Shown: positions 35,405 through 43,716, counted from the stretch's first letter. The stretch: 64,000 bases of DNA from Chloroflexota bacterium (GCA_003228115.1 QEVV01000005.1:124001-188000), one strand, 5' to 3'. Translations and numbers: made by a program. The notes: generated from the letters alone by a model not told the origin.

Positions 35405-36469
35405 CTAGACCAGGGATGGTTCAGCTTTGGCCTTGGAACTCACAGCAGCCACAAGCTGCTGGTAGGCCTCGCAGTCGCGTTCGAATAGGTAGTTGGGCTG
35501 GGAAATGCTCACCCCGTTGCCTCCCATCTCACGAAGGTGGTCCACGGCTTCTTGCAACCGCGCCCTCCTAACTACGATGGTGGCGGCGTACCAGCGGCCC
35601 GGCCCGGTTCCGTACACCCTGGCTATCGTAGGACCCTGAATGCCCGCTAGATCGGGGCGTTTGAGCAAGTGCTGGGCCACGTCTTCCTCAGATTCGCCCG
35701 CCAGGTTGGCGGTGACCTGATAAAACTCCCGCGCCCGCATATTGGCCTCGATGCGTTCAAGGAGAATCCGAGTCTTTTCCATCTTGGTTGGGCTGGCTGC
35801 CAGAGACTGTCCATTGCCAATCAGCGCAGCCTGGGAGGTGAAGATGACCCCATCTTCCAGGGTCTTCAACTGGTTTTCCCTGAGCGTGACCCCAGTTGAG
35901 ACGATATCGGCAATAACATCGGCAAAGCCCATGACCGGCGCAGCCTCCAACGTCCCACTGGAATGGACGATGGAAAAGTAAGTAATGCCCTTGCTATGGA
36001 AGAAGCTGCGCACGAGCCTTGGATACTTTGTGGCGATGCGCAACTCTCGGGAGGCTTCCCTAAACTCAACGGCAAGGTCGGCAAGGTCAGCCATGGTTGT
36101 CACATCCACCCAGCCGCCAGGCACAGCCACCAGGAGCTGGCTCTGTCCGTAAGCTAAGTTGTCCACAATCACCAGCGACGCCGCGCCCTCCAACCGGAAC
36201 TCGTGGAACCGGTCAAGGCCCACAATGCCCAAGTCGGCGCTGCCCTCTTCGACCTTCGCCGGTATGTCGGCTGAACGTTGAAGAAGCACCGTTACGCCAG
36301 GAATCCCGTCCAGCTCACCCGTGTAGCGTCGCAGGCTGGCCCTCTTAACCGGAGTTCCACAGGCGCGCAAGAAGCCCAGGCTGGGCTCATGAAGCTCGCC
36401 ATCGCTAGGGATTGCCAAGCGCAGAGGGCCTTGGCTACTTTCCTGAGAAGCTATAAATTTGGTCGCCAT
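35405..36469 (-). CDS. hisG: ATP phosphoribosyltransferase, long form
   Basis: This 354-residue HisG has the catalytic domain (about 15-235) with RIATKYPRLVRSFF and the PRPP loop EAAPVMGFADVIADIVSTG, followed by a C-terminal ACT-like HisG_C domain (about 240-345: EDVAQHLLKRPDLAGIQGPT onward). The extra domain is normally enough for histidine feedback, yet the regulatory subunit gene hisZ lies immediately upstream. It performs the first step of histidine synthesis. Confidence 0.93.
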   Translation of the reverse strand: MATKFIASQESSQGPLRLAIPSDGELHEPSLGFLRACGTPVKRASLRRYTGELDGIPGVTVLLQRSADIPAKVEEGSADLGIVGLDRFHEFRLEGAASLVIVDNLAYGQSQLLVAVPGGWVDVTTMADLADLAVEFREASRELRIATKYPRLVRSFFHSKGITYFSIVHSSGTLEAAPVMGFADVIADIVSTGVTLRENQLKTLEDGVIFTSQAALIGNGQSLAASPTKMEKTRILLERIEANMRAREFYQVTANLAGESEEDVAQHLLKRPDLAGIQGPTIARVYGTGPGRWYAATIVVRRARLQEAVDHLREMGGNGVSISQPNYLFERDCEAYQQLVAAVSSKAKAEPSLV

Positions 36470-36572
36470 TTCCGTACACCGTTGCGATCATTGCTAGGCC
36501 CCGTCTTTCAACGTGGGCGTTCTAGGTACTCGAATGTCGTTGGTCGAAATATTTGAGCGGCGGACTCGTTGC

Positions 36573-37769
36573 CTACCCGCCCTCCAAAGCTGAAACCAGT
36601 GGTTCGAGCCCGAAAGCGAAACCGAGCGCCGGAATGTCCTTAGCACCACCCAACGCTCTCACGAGTCCATCGTATCGACCGCCGCCACATAAGATTAGGC
36701 CCGTGGGTAAGGCAGGGTGCTCCACCTCGAAGACCATGCCAGTGTAGTAGGCGATACTACGAACACGGGAAAAGTCCAACGTTATGCCAACACCAGCCAA
36801 GTCACTGGCATCAATGGCATCGATAAGCAAGCTGCATTCGTCCAGGGCTGCGTTATCCAGCCCTGCCGCCGCGGCCAGCGCTCCCGCTTCTTTGAGGGCA
36901 TCTCGAGGTGGACCCGCCACCTTCGCTAGTCCAGCCGCCAAAGCTATGCCCCGTTGTATATTGCTTGGATCGTCAGCCCCCGCCAGTTTGCGGAGAAACC
37001 GGTGCACGACTTCTTCCGGGCTTCTGGAGCCGACAAATCCATTGCTGACATCCTGGATCATGGCCTCTGCAAGACCATCTTGCTCATTGCCCGCTGACCT
37101 CATCGCCTTGCCGGACGAGAACGGAGCCCCCTTGCTGTTGAGCAGACCCAACTCCTCGGCCTCTTGCAAGACCTTGTCCTGGGCGTCTCCGCCCTGGCTG
37201 AGAACCCGAAGCCGTGAGATGACAAATGCCCGGGCGCGCTCCGAAAGGCCATAGGCTTCAAGGAGCCCCGATACGGCCCCAACGTGCCCCATAACAAGCC
37301 GGGCGCCTGAAAGGCCCACCGCTGCCATGCCGCGGCACACCAAAGAAAGGATCTCAGCATCAGCCTCGGGCGCCGCTGAACCAAGAAACTCTGCGCCCAC
37401 TTGGGTGAATTGTCTGTTCACCTGCAAAGTGTCAGGCTCGTGTCGAAACACTGGTCCGGCGTATTGGACACGGTGCGGCAGAGCTTCTTCGTCTTGCCGA
37501 CCCAGGAATGCACGGATGACCGATGCGGTAAACTCAGGCCGCAAACTGACCTGACGCCCACCGGGATCTACAAAGGAGTACATTCTGGCCGCCAGTTCCC
37601 CGCCCGACTTCCTCAGAAACAGGTCTGTTTCCTCAAGAATCGGGGTATCAACATAGCGGTAGCCATCAAGGCGGAGCATGTCCTGCAGGGCGGTCTGAGC
37701 GCTACGAAGGGCCAAATAGGCGTCTTCAGCGACATCACTGCTGATGGATATTTGGCGGAAGGCATCCAA
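36573..37769 (-). CDS. hisZ: ATP phosphoribosyltransferase regulatory subunit (HisZ)
   Basis: This 398-residue class II aminoacyl-tRNA synthetase-like protein has motif-2-like text VQYAGPVFRHEPDTLQVNRQ, RSIAYYTGMVFEVEHP and ILCGGGRYDGLVRALG (HisA/HisB-type motifs of HisRS). It ends there with no HisRS anticodon-binding domain, which with its operon place marks it as HisZ rather than HisS. HisZ normally activates short HisG. It heads the operon. Confidence 0.88.
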   Translation of the reverse strand: MDAFRQISISSDVAEDAYLALRSAQTALQDMLRLDGYRYVDTPILEETDLFLRKSGGELAARMYSFVDPGGRQVSLRPEFTASVIRAFLGRQDEEALPHRVQYAGPVFRHEPDTLQVNRQFTQVGAEFLGSAAPEADAEILSLVCRGMAAVGLSGARLVMGHVGAVSGLLEAYGLSERARAFVISRLRVLSQGGDAQDKVLQEAEELGLLNSKGAPFSSGKAMRSAGNEQDGLAEAMIQDVSNGFVGSRSPEEVVHRFLRKLAGADDPSNIQRGIALAAGLAKVAGPPRDALKEAGALAAAAGLDNAALDECSLLIDAIDASDLAGVGITLDFSRVRSIAYYTGMVFEVEHPALPTGLILCGGGRYDGLVRALGGAKDIPALGFAFGLEPLVSALEGG

Positions 37770-37801
37770 AACTTTAATCCAGGCCGAATCGGGCTAACTG
37801 T

Positions 37802-37831
37802 ATTCTACTCGACCCAACGCTTTCCCTACAA
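37802..37831 (-). promoter_or_regulatory. Candidate hisZ operon promoter
   Basis: On the minus strand TTGTAG (37831-37826) and TAGAAT (37807-37802) are 18 nt apart. A start near 37795 would leave a 25-nt leader before the hisZ ATG. No T-box or attenuator-like His leader peptide is visible in so short a leader. Confidence 0.45.
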
Positions 37832-37841
37832 CGCGACCGCG

Positions 37842-37870
37842 TTTACGGCGCTTTCGCACCGTGCTAGAGT
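37842..37870 (+). promoter_or_regulatory. Promoter of rnpB
   Basis: -35 TTTACG (37842-37847), 17-nt spacer and -10 TAGAGT (37865-37870). Transcription would start 6-7 nt later, exactly at the first base of the rnpB P1 helix. Confidence 0.75.
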
Positions 37871-37876
37871 GAAGCA

Positions 37877-38259
37877 GCGCCAGGGAGACTGGGTGGTCGC
37901 TCTTCGGCTTAGGCCGGGGAGAGGAAAGTCCGGGCTCCACCGGACAGGGTGCTGGGGAAATCCCAGGCGGGGCAACCCGACGGAAAGTGGCACAGAAACA
38001 AACCGCCTCGACTTGTCGGGGTAAGGGTGAAATCGCGGGGTAAGAGCCCACGGCTGCCCGTGGCGACGCGGGTGGCGGCCAAACCCCACCCGGAGCAAGG
38101 CCGAATAGAGGGAGTCTGGAAGGCAACTTGCCAGAACCGGCGTCCGGCCGGTCCCCGGGTTGGCTGCACGAGGGTCCGAGCAATCGGGCTCCCAGATGGA
38201 TGGTCACCGTCCCGGCACTAGCCGGGATACAGAACCCGGCTTATAGGTGTCCCTGGCGC
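37877..38259 (+). ncRNA. rnpB: RNase P RNA, bacterial type A
   Basis: The 383-nt RNA is defined by its P1 helix: GCGCCAGGGAGAC at the 5' end pairs with GTGTCCCTGGCGC at the 3' end with one mismatch. Conserved regions are in order: GAGGAAAGTCCGGGCTCC (CR-I), ACAGAAACAAACCGCC, GGTAAGGGTGAAA (CR-II/III), GTAAGAGCCCAC, GATGGATGGTCACCG and ACAGAACCCGGCTTATAG (CR-V, binds the tRNA CCA end region). It is the catalytic subunit for 5' maturation of tRNA. Open reading frames drawn across it are artefacts. Confidence 0.97.
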
Positions 38260-38265
38260 TTCTTG

Positions 38266-38304
38266 AGGCCCGGAGAGCGCAATCTCTCCGGGCCTTCCTT
38301 CTTC
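38266..38304 (+). terminator. rnpB intrinsic terminator
   Basis: AGGCCCGGAGAG (38266-38277) and CTCTCCGGGCCT (38284-38295) form a perfect 12-bp stem with a 6-nt loop, followed by a T-rich tract (TCCTTCTT), 7 nt after the end of rnpB. Confidence 0.9.
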
Positions 38305-38318
38305 CCTACAAGCAAAAT

Positions 38319-38687
38319 AGCCAGGTCCATGAACTCCAATGTGATGTCGCAGCCGGTTGCAATGGTTTCCACGGCGCATCCCGCTAGGCCATCCCCAAAC
38401 ACTTACTCCATACCTACTCGCGGGTCTATCCCATCGTCTGGCTTGGCGTCCTCGTTAGCGTTGCGCCTCCGACCGAAGCACTCGCCTCGGCCTACCATGA
38501 CCGAGGCTTTGCCTTCCATAGCCTCCGCTCCCCTCATGTCAGCCGCTTCTATTTGCAATCTGACCCTCACAACCACATCGCCAACCGGCCGGACGAGCGT
38601 TTATGGGACGAATCGCACTCGCGCTTCGAGACCAATGCGGAGTGGACGTTGCAAGAGGGCCCGATTATTGAAAAGGGCATGGGATAG
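38319..38687 (+). pseudogene. pobA: Decayed 4-hydroxybenzoate 3-monooxygenase (pobA) fragment
   Basis: One frame from 38319 to the TAG at 38685-38687 reads like the middle of p-hydroxybenzoate hydroxylase: ELQCDVAAGCNGFHGASR, stop, AIPKHLLHTYSRVYPIVWLG, then APPTEALASAYHDRGFAFHS, LRSPHVSRFYLQ, RPDERLWDE and LQEGPIIEKGMG. The pattern AGCDGFHG, VYPFGWLG, RGFAL, SRYYxQ, WSDER and GPSLEKSI is recalled from the Pseudomonas enzyme (about residues 150-295). An in-frame TAG at 38385-38387, no start, and no N-terminal FAD motif or C-terminal half show it is a relic. It lies right after the rnpB terminator. Confidence 0.85.
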
Positions 38688-38821
38688 CCCTTGGACTAAC
38701 TGCGGCCGTCCATCAAGCATCAAAGGAGAGGGAACAGCGGGAAGTACGGGAGGGCGGGACTGCAGGAGGGCGATGGGAGACCAAGGCTTCAAGCCCTAGT
38801 GCAGTAGGGAAAACGACTCGA

Positions 38822-39568
38822 TTACTCGGGTGCCTGGTCCGCCGGTACATATCGATACCCGAGGCTTCTGATGTTCAGAATCAACTGAGGGTGCTGTGTG
38901 TCGATTTCAATCTTTTTGCGCAGCGATGAAACATACCACTTGAGGCTATCAGGAGAGCCAGCATCAGGGGCCCAGACTCTGTCCAGAAGCTCTGCGTAGC
39001 CCACCATGCGATCCCTATGGCGTACGAGGTAGGCCAGCAGGCCGAACTCCAGCGGCCGCAGCCCAACGATATGGCCGTTGGCGGTTACCTCATGCCGTCG
39101 GAGATCCAACGTCAACGCGGCGTCGGCATAGTCGAAAGGCGTTTCCACCTGCTGATTCGTCCGCCACAACCGCAAGATCGCCTGCACTCTAGCAATGAAG
39201 CTCTTCGGGGAAACAGGCTTGACCAAGAACTCGTCGGCCCCCAGGGTCAACCCACGCACCACAGTGTCTTCGTCATCCAGTGCGCTCAAGATCATAATTG
39301 GGGCATCCGACATCTCACGCATGCGTGAGATCACATGAAATCCATCCATTCCGCGCATGCGCAGATCTACGATGCTGAGAGCGGGGTGATTGTCGAAAAA
39401 CAGGCGGAGCGCCTGTTCGCCACTATTGGCGGCCACCACGCGATAGCTGGCCTTCTCAAGCCACAACGTCAGCAGTTCCAAGATGCCAGGGTCGTCGTCA
39501 ACGACCATAATGCAAGGCTTGGACTGAGCGTCTCCCTCATTCGTCCAAGCTTGAGGTGACTCTTCCAT
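38822..39568 (-). CDS. OmpR/PhoB-type response regulator (orphan)
   Basis: The ATG at 39568 gives 248 residues; a TTG at 39610 would extend it by 14. The receiver domain has Asp24/Asp25, phosphoacceptor Asp68 (SIVDLRMRGMDG) and Lys117 (FLVKPVS). The C-terminal winged helix has LRPLEFGLLAYLVRHRDRMV and SLRKKIE with SLGYRYVP. No histidine kinase is in the window. A TACATT box ends 6 nt before the ATG, so a leaderless start is possible. The target is unknown; it neighbours a second regulator and the pil remnant. Confidence 0.9.
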   Translation of the reverse strand: MEESPQAWTNEGDAQSKPCIMVVDDDPGILELLTLWLEKASYRVVAANSGEQALRLFFDNHPALSIVDLRMRGMDGFHVISRMREMSDAPIMILSALDDEDTVVRGLTLGADEFLVKPVSPKSFIARVQAILRLWRTNQQVETPFDYADAALTLDLRRHEVTANGHIVGLRPLEFGLLAYLVRHRDRMVGYAELLDRVWAPDAGSPDSLKWYVSSLRKKIEIDTQHPQLILNIRSLGYRYVPADQAPE

Positions 39569-39704
39569 TGTGTAAATGTAACTGTTGAAAGATTCCTTGA
39601 CCAGTGTCAATGTAAAACTCCGCCCTTTCGTTTGTCCTCAGGCCGCCTGAGCCGTCACTGCATTGCGAATCCCGGCCATTTGGCCATCCACTTGCGATCC
39701 GGCT

Positions 39705-40556
39705 TTAGCGCCCCGCCCAGCGGAACGCAGAAGCACTGTCAGGTAACTCTTGAGTGGCTTCCTCAGGAATTGTTTCCTCAAGAGATATCCAGCCACACCT
39801 AAGGGCCTTGAGAACCGCCTGAGTGCGGTCGTCAACATCAAGCTTCCGCAGAATGGACGTCACATGGTTCTTTACAGTCTGGGCTGTGATAAAAAGTACG
39901 TCCCCAATTTCCTTATTGCTGCGCCCACGCCCCAGCTCCCGAAGAAGCTCCATCTCCCTCTTGGATAAAGGCGCGGGACCATGAGCAGCTGGGCCGACGG
40001 GTGTTTGAGGGGCTGTGCTGCTGGTCACAGGGCCAACGACCGCCTCCAGCCTCGTTGGAGAACTGTGGCCGTTCGACTCAATCCCCCGCTGAGCCGATCC
40101 TTCCAAAAAGGGCTTGGGCTCACTTACCGCTCCAGGCGCAGCCAACTCGGATAGCCGTTGGAAAAGACTGCCCGTCAACTTCGAGTCCAGGGGTATCTCC
40201 CCCTGAGCCGCCAACATAACGGCCTCAACCAGCCTGGCTTGTGAAGCACTCTTGAGTATGTAGCCCTTCGCTCCCGCCTTGATGGCGTCATGCAGATACT
40301 CGCCCTCGAACGAACTCAGGATGATGATCTTCAGGTCAGGCCTTTCGACAAGCAGCCTCCGCGTTGCCTCTATGCCATCTATTCCGGGCAGCTGAATGTC
40401 CATAAGTACCACTTCGGGCAATGAAGATGCCCGGGCGATCGCTTCTTCGGCACTTCCTGCCTCTCCCACCACTCGTATCCTTGGGTCTAGTTCCAGGAGG
40501 TCCTTCACACCCTCTCGCACAAGAGGATGGTCGTCCACAGCAAATACGCGGATCAT
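39705..40556 (-). CDS. NarL/LuxR-type response regulator (orphan)
   Basis: The ATG at 40556, after GAGGGGAT, gives 283 residues beginning MIRVFAVDDHPLVREG; the open frame above it is antisense to pilC. The receiver has Asp53 (LMDIQLPGIDG) and Lys102 (ILKSAS). The C-terminal LuxR helix-turn-helix has LSKREMELLRELGRGRSNKE and TAQTVKNHVTSILRKL. A low-complexity linker of about 75 residues separates the domains, longer than the usual 15-25. Its start codon abuts the broken 5' edge of pilC on the other strand, so its promoter must lie in pilC sequence. Confidence 0.9.
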   Translation of the reverse strand: MIRVFAVDDHPLVREGVKDLLELDPRIRVVGEAGSAEEAIARASSLPEVVLMDIQLPGIDGIEATRRLLVERPDLKIIILSSFEGEYLHDAIKAGAKGYILKSASQARLVEAVMLAAQGEIPLDSKLTGSLFQRLSELAAPGAVSEPKPFLEGSAQRGIESNGHSSPTRLEAVVGPVTSSTAPQTPVGPAAHGPAPLSKREMELLRELGRGRSNKEIGDVLFITAQTVKNHVTSILRKLDVDDRTQAVLKALRCGWISLEETIPEEATQELPDSASAFRWAGR

Positions 40557-40575
40557 CTTGTATCCCCTCGCCATC

Positions 40576-41262
40576 ATGGGCCTTTCCATGTTGACGCTCG
40601 TTGTGCTGATGACGGTCGCCCTTCCACCGTTGCTCAAAGTTTTCAAACAGCTCGACACGGATATTCCCGCCATGACGCAAATCGCTTTGACGGGCGTAAG
40701 TTGGGTCCAGGGGAACTTTCTCACGGCCGTCGTTGGAACGGCATCGTTCTTCTTCATATTTACCCTCTTGAGGCGCGTCCCCACCGTGCGTTACTGGATG
40801 GATGCCGTCCAGACCCGGTTGCCGCTGATTGGCTCATTCACCATCATGGGAGAGATAGCAAGTTTCTCAAGGACCACCAGTCTTCTGCTCAACGCCGGAG
40901 TCACCCTATCCCCTGCTCTCCAACAGGGAATAAAGGGAACCAAGAACCTGCATATCAAAAAAGCGCTTATGGACTCAGACCAACGACTCCATAGCGGCCA
41001 GCCCTTTGGCGAAGCTCTAAAGCTACACAAGATACTGCCCATGATGTTCGTTCAGTTTGTGGTCATTGGAGAGGAGACCAACTCCCTTGCCAAAACACTG
41101 CGGGACGCTGGAGAGGACTACCAGCGGCAACTGGAGCAAAAGCTGGATAGTTTCTTGGGCATGTTGGAGCCAGCCTCCACTGTTCTGGTTGGAGGCATTG
41201 TCGGGTTCATCGCCTTTTCCATGTTTGTGCCCATCTATTCCGGAATGAAGGCCCTTGGCTGA
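40576..41262 (+). CDS. pilC: PilC/GspF inner-membrane platform protein, 5'-truncated
   Basis: The recognisable sequence begins at YPLAIMGLSMLTLVVLMTVA, the membrane segment that ends the first GspF repeat, and continues through a complete second repeat (SFTIMGEIASFSRTTSLLLN, LSPALQQGIKGT, GQPFGEALKLHKILP, VVIGEETNSLAKTLRDAGED) to the C-terminal helix. The first repeat, about 170 residues of a normal 400, is missing. I mark the first ATG (40576), but it has no ribosome-binding site. Upstream in this frame lies only the antisense of the response regulator. It is likely non-functional or a half-size variant. Confidence 0.8.
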   Translation: MGLSMLTLVVLMTVALPPLLKVFKQLDTDIPAMTQIALTGVSWVQGNFLTAVVGTASFFFIFTLLRRVPTVRYWMDAVQTRLPLIGSFTIMGEIASFSRTTSLLLNAGVTLSPALQQGIKGTKNLHIKKALMDSDQRLHSGQPFGEALKLHKILPMMFVQFVVIGEETNSLAKTLRDAGEDYQRQLEQKLDSFLGMLEPASTVLVGGIVGFIAFSMFVPIYSGMKALG

Positions 41263-41286
41263 CACCGGATTATAGGGAGACACTAG

Positions 41287-41841
41287 GTGTCCAAATCCTT
41301 CGCATCAATACAACAGCGTCTGCCGAACGTGAAGCCCTGGGTGCTCATAGCACTGGTTTTGGGCCTGTTGCTCATGGCCTATTACCTATCGACGGGGTTC
41401 AGATACATCAGCATGTCTGGTCAGCTAACGTCGCTACGCGAGGACGTTGCGCGGGTGTCAGCCTCGTTGAACCGGGTTAGGGCAGCCAAAGAGCCCGATG
41501 GTTCCGGCTCCCTGTTGGAAGAGGTTGTCCAGCCCGTGGTTGGCCTACGTCGTCTGGAAGACGACCAGCTTATGGCAATCCTTTACGCAACGGCCCAGGA
41601 CAGCGGCGTCTCGATTTCATTGCTGTCGTGGGGAGCAAGGGCAACGGACGCGGACGCTGAGGCTGCCTTTGTGGTGCAGCCGATCACAACAACCCTCCAG
41701 GGCAGCTATGCAGACGTTCTTCAATTCCTCTCCCAGCTAGGCGAGGAATTCCCGGGCCTGCAGGTTGCAGACATTGGAATGTCGGGTCTCCAAGGAACCG
41801 CAGGGGCACAGGCACGGCTCCAGTTTTTCCTTGCCCCGTAA
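41287..41841 (+). CDS. pilO: PilO-like type IV pilus assembly protein
   Basis: This 184-residue protein starts at GTG after AGGGAG. A short cytoplasmic tail is followed by one membrane helix (PWVLIALVLGLLLMAYYLS), a coiled coil (QLTSLREDVARVSASLNRVR) and a ferredoxin-like C-terminal domain with VQPITTTLQGSYADVLQFLSQ and FPGLQVADIGMSG, the PilO pattern. PilO dimerises with PilN in the inner-membrane alignment complex. It precedes pilMN here, whereas the usual order is pilM-N-O. Confidence 0.75.
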   Translation: MSKSFASIQQRLPNVKPWVLIALVLGLLLMAYYLSTGFRYISMSGQLTSLREDVARVSASLNRVRAAKEPDGSGSLLEEVVQPVVGLRRLEDDQLMAILYATAQDSGVSISLLSWGARATDADAEAAFVVQPITTTLQGSYADVLQFLSQLGEEFPGLQVADIGMSGLQGTAGAQARLQFFLAP

Positions 41842-41863
41842 CGCGTACAAAGGGTAGCGCCAT

Positions 41864-43588
41864 ATGAGCTTGGAACTAGCTGAAGATCACCTGGGGAAAG
41901 ACCCCTCCGCCCAAACCGGCCTTGATGGCGGTTCGTTGGAGCCGTCGACCCCTGAATCAGTCGGTCTGAGAAAGCATTGGCGCAGCCTGCAGGATGCAAG
42001 TCGAAGGTCGGCGCAAGCCTTGTCAGATGGCCTGGTCCGGTTGTCCCGGAGGATGGCCAAAGCTGGAAGGTCCAGCCTCGAACGCAGGCACATCACCCTG
42101 ATAGTCGACAATGACGCCATCCGGATTGTCGTATTCCGAGGGCGCAGGGTCACGGCATGGGGCACCGCAAACCACCACAGTGGAGTCAATGAGGAATGGC
42201 CGGAGGCTGAGCAAGATGACCAGTCGCTCCCTCTTCTCATGCGACGCATGGGCATACAACGGGGTAAAACAATTAGCGGCCTTTCCCTGCACCTTTCTCT
42301 GGTCCGGAATCTGGAACTTCCCAAAATAGGAAGGCGCTACCTCCCCCAGGTCATCGCATCAGAGATAGAAGAACAAATACCCTTCATGCTTGGCGAAGTC
42401 GACTTGGTCTGGAGGGCACACAAGAAAACCAGCCACACCAGTCAGGTCGTTGCCATAGCCACCCCTCGGCAAGGCATGAACCAACATGTCCAGTGGCTAA
42501 AGACGGCCGGCGTCAAAGTCCGCGGCATCTATGCAAAATCCACCGCTCTGGCCTCAACTTCAGGGCTAGAAGACGGAATCCTGGCCTATCTCCAAGAGGG
42601 AAGCGCCGAGTTGGTGGCAGTGAGACGCGGCGTACCAGTGGCGGTCCACGGAGTGAAGGTCTCGATCGATGGTCAACAGGCCGAAGAAACGGCGCATGAG
42701 ATCTTCCGGGCTGTAGAGCAAGTGGCTGGATATCAGGCCTCGCTGGATATAGAAGAAGAGCGGGACCTCCTGCCGGTGGTCCTCATGGGTCAGATGGCCA
42801 ACCCAATTGAGTTTTCGGAGCGCCTTGGCCAGCTTTCTGGAAGAACTGTTTCTTCGATGCCCCTGACAGTGGCATACCCTCCGCATTTCCCAGCCAGCGA
42901 ATACGCAGCGAACATAGGCCTGGCCGCGGCCCATGCGGCATCGGCGCCAACGTGGTGGAAGGTCGGGGCAAAACGTCCTAGAACCCTCAATCTGCTCCCA
43001 GAGCGAGACGCGCCGAGGCCGTTCCCGTTGAAGTTCCTGGCCACTTCGGCGGCTCTTCTGGCCTTGGGCTTCCTGGCCTTCAATTCACTCGCCCCAGCGC
43101 ATCGAGCCGTGTCGTCGGAGGTCAGCCTCCTTTCCGCGCATCTATCAACGTTACAGAACCAGGAGAGGCAAGAACGTTTGCTCCTTGCTAGCGCGCAGGC
43201 TAGAGCGGAGGACCTCCAGGCTGGCAACCTAGCGGCTCAAAGCCTAGGGATAACCCTTGAAACTCTAAACGTTGATAGGCAACTTCTCCTTGAGAGGCTT
43301 GTAGCCGCCACCAGCGAAGCCGTTCCGTCAGGGATAACGTTGACCGGGATCTCGCTACAAGGCACGAGCCTAGGCATGTCAGGCTCTGGTAGTTCTCTAG
43401 ATTCCCTGATCACGTTCTCAACCGCCCTCCGAGAATCGGGGCTCTTTAAAGAAGTACGCGTGGTTCAGGTGTCAGGGACAGAAACAACTGCCGCCTCCAA
43501 CCTTGGTCTCGCTGGACCATCCGCCGGGGGCATCGTCTTCCAAATGAAAGCTACCATGGCGCTGGATACACCCGCCGGCACCCCGTAG
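41864..43588 (+). CDS. PilM-PilN fusion protein (GspL-like)
   Basis: In this 574-residue chain, residues about 75-350 resemble the actin-like PilM (HITLIVDNDAIRIVVF, LSLHLSLVRNLELPKIG, IASEIEEQIPF and ATPRQGMNQHVQWLKTAGV). Residues about 370-570 resemble PilN: RTLNLLPERDAPRPFPLKF, one membrane helix at about 387-408, a coiled coil (SLLSAHLSTLQNQERQERLL) and a C-terminal domain with VPSGITLTGISLQG. The PilN motif NLLP, normally at the very N-terminus, binds PilM in trans; here it is in cis. A polar, low-complexity N-terminus of about 70 residues precedes PilM. Confidence 0.8.
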   Translation: MSLELAEDHLGKDPSAQTGLDGGSLEPSTPESVGLRKHWRSLQDASRRSAQALSDGLVRLSRRMAKAGRSSLERRHITLIVDNDAIRIVVFRGRRVTAWGTANHHSGVNEEWPEAEQDDQSLPLLMRRMGIQRGKTISGLSLHLSLVRNLELPKIGRRYLPQVIASEIEEQIPFMLGEVDLVWRAHKKTSHTSQVVAIATPRQGMNQHVQWLKTAGVKVRGIYAKSTALASTSGLEDGILAYLQEGSAELVAVRRGVPVAVHGVKVSIDGQQAEETAHEIFRAVEQVAGYQASLDIEEERDLLPVVLMGQMANPIEFSERLGQLSGRTVSSMPLTVAYPPHFPASEYAANIGLAAAHAASAPTWWKVGAKRPRTLNLLPERDAPRPFPLKFLATSAALLALGFLAFNSLAPAHRAVSSEVSLLSAHLSTLQNQERQERLLLASAQARAEDLQAGNLAAQSLGITLETLNVDRQLLLERLVAATSEAVPSGITLTGISLQGTSLGMSGSGSSLDSLITFSTALRESGLFKEVRVVQVSGTETTAASNLGLAGPSAGGIVFQMKATMALDTPAGTP

Positions 43589-43687
43589 CCTAGAAACTCT
43601 TCCGGCCTTCAATTCCGGATACTGCAGGTCTCCCCCCTGGCTCGCCGATTACCCCCGCAACCTCCGCTCCTCAGAACGACAAGGGTA

Positions 43688-43716
43688 TTTGTCTTTCTGA
43701 GCGTTAGCGAAGAATC
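43688..43716. repeat. TTTGTCTTTCTGAGCGTTAGCGAAGAATC dispersed repeat
   Basis: The 29-nt element begins TTTGTCTTTCTGAGCG and ends TAGCGAAGAATC; it is a variant of the element at 5129-5190. Confidence 0.7.

Noticed and set aside
37801-38310. Open reading frames on both strands across 37800-38310
   Set aside because: They lie over RNase P RNA, whose P1 pairing and conserved regions explain the sequence; none has a ribosome-binding site.
39312-39331. 20-nt perfect palindrome ATCTCACGCATGCGTGAGAT inside the OmpR-type regulator
   Set aside because: It lies within conserved coding sequence of the receiver domain, so codon constraints explain it as well as a site would.
40396-40575. N-terminal extension of pilC up to 40396
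   Set aside because: This stretch is the antisense of the NarL-type receiver domain and has no PilC-like text.
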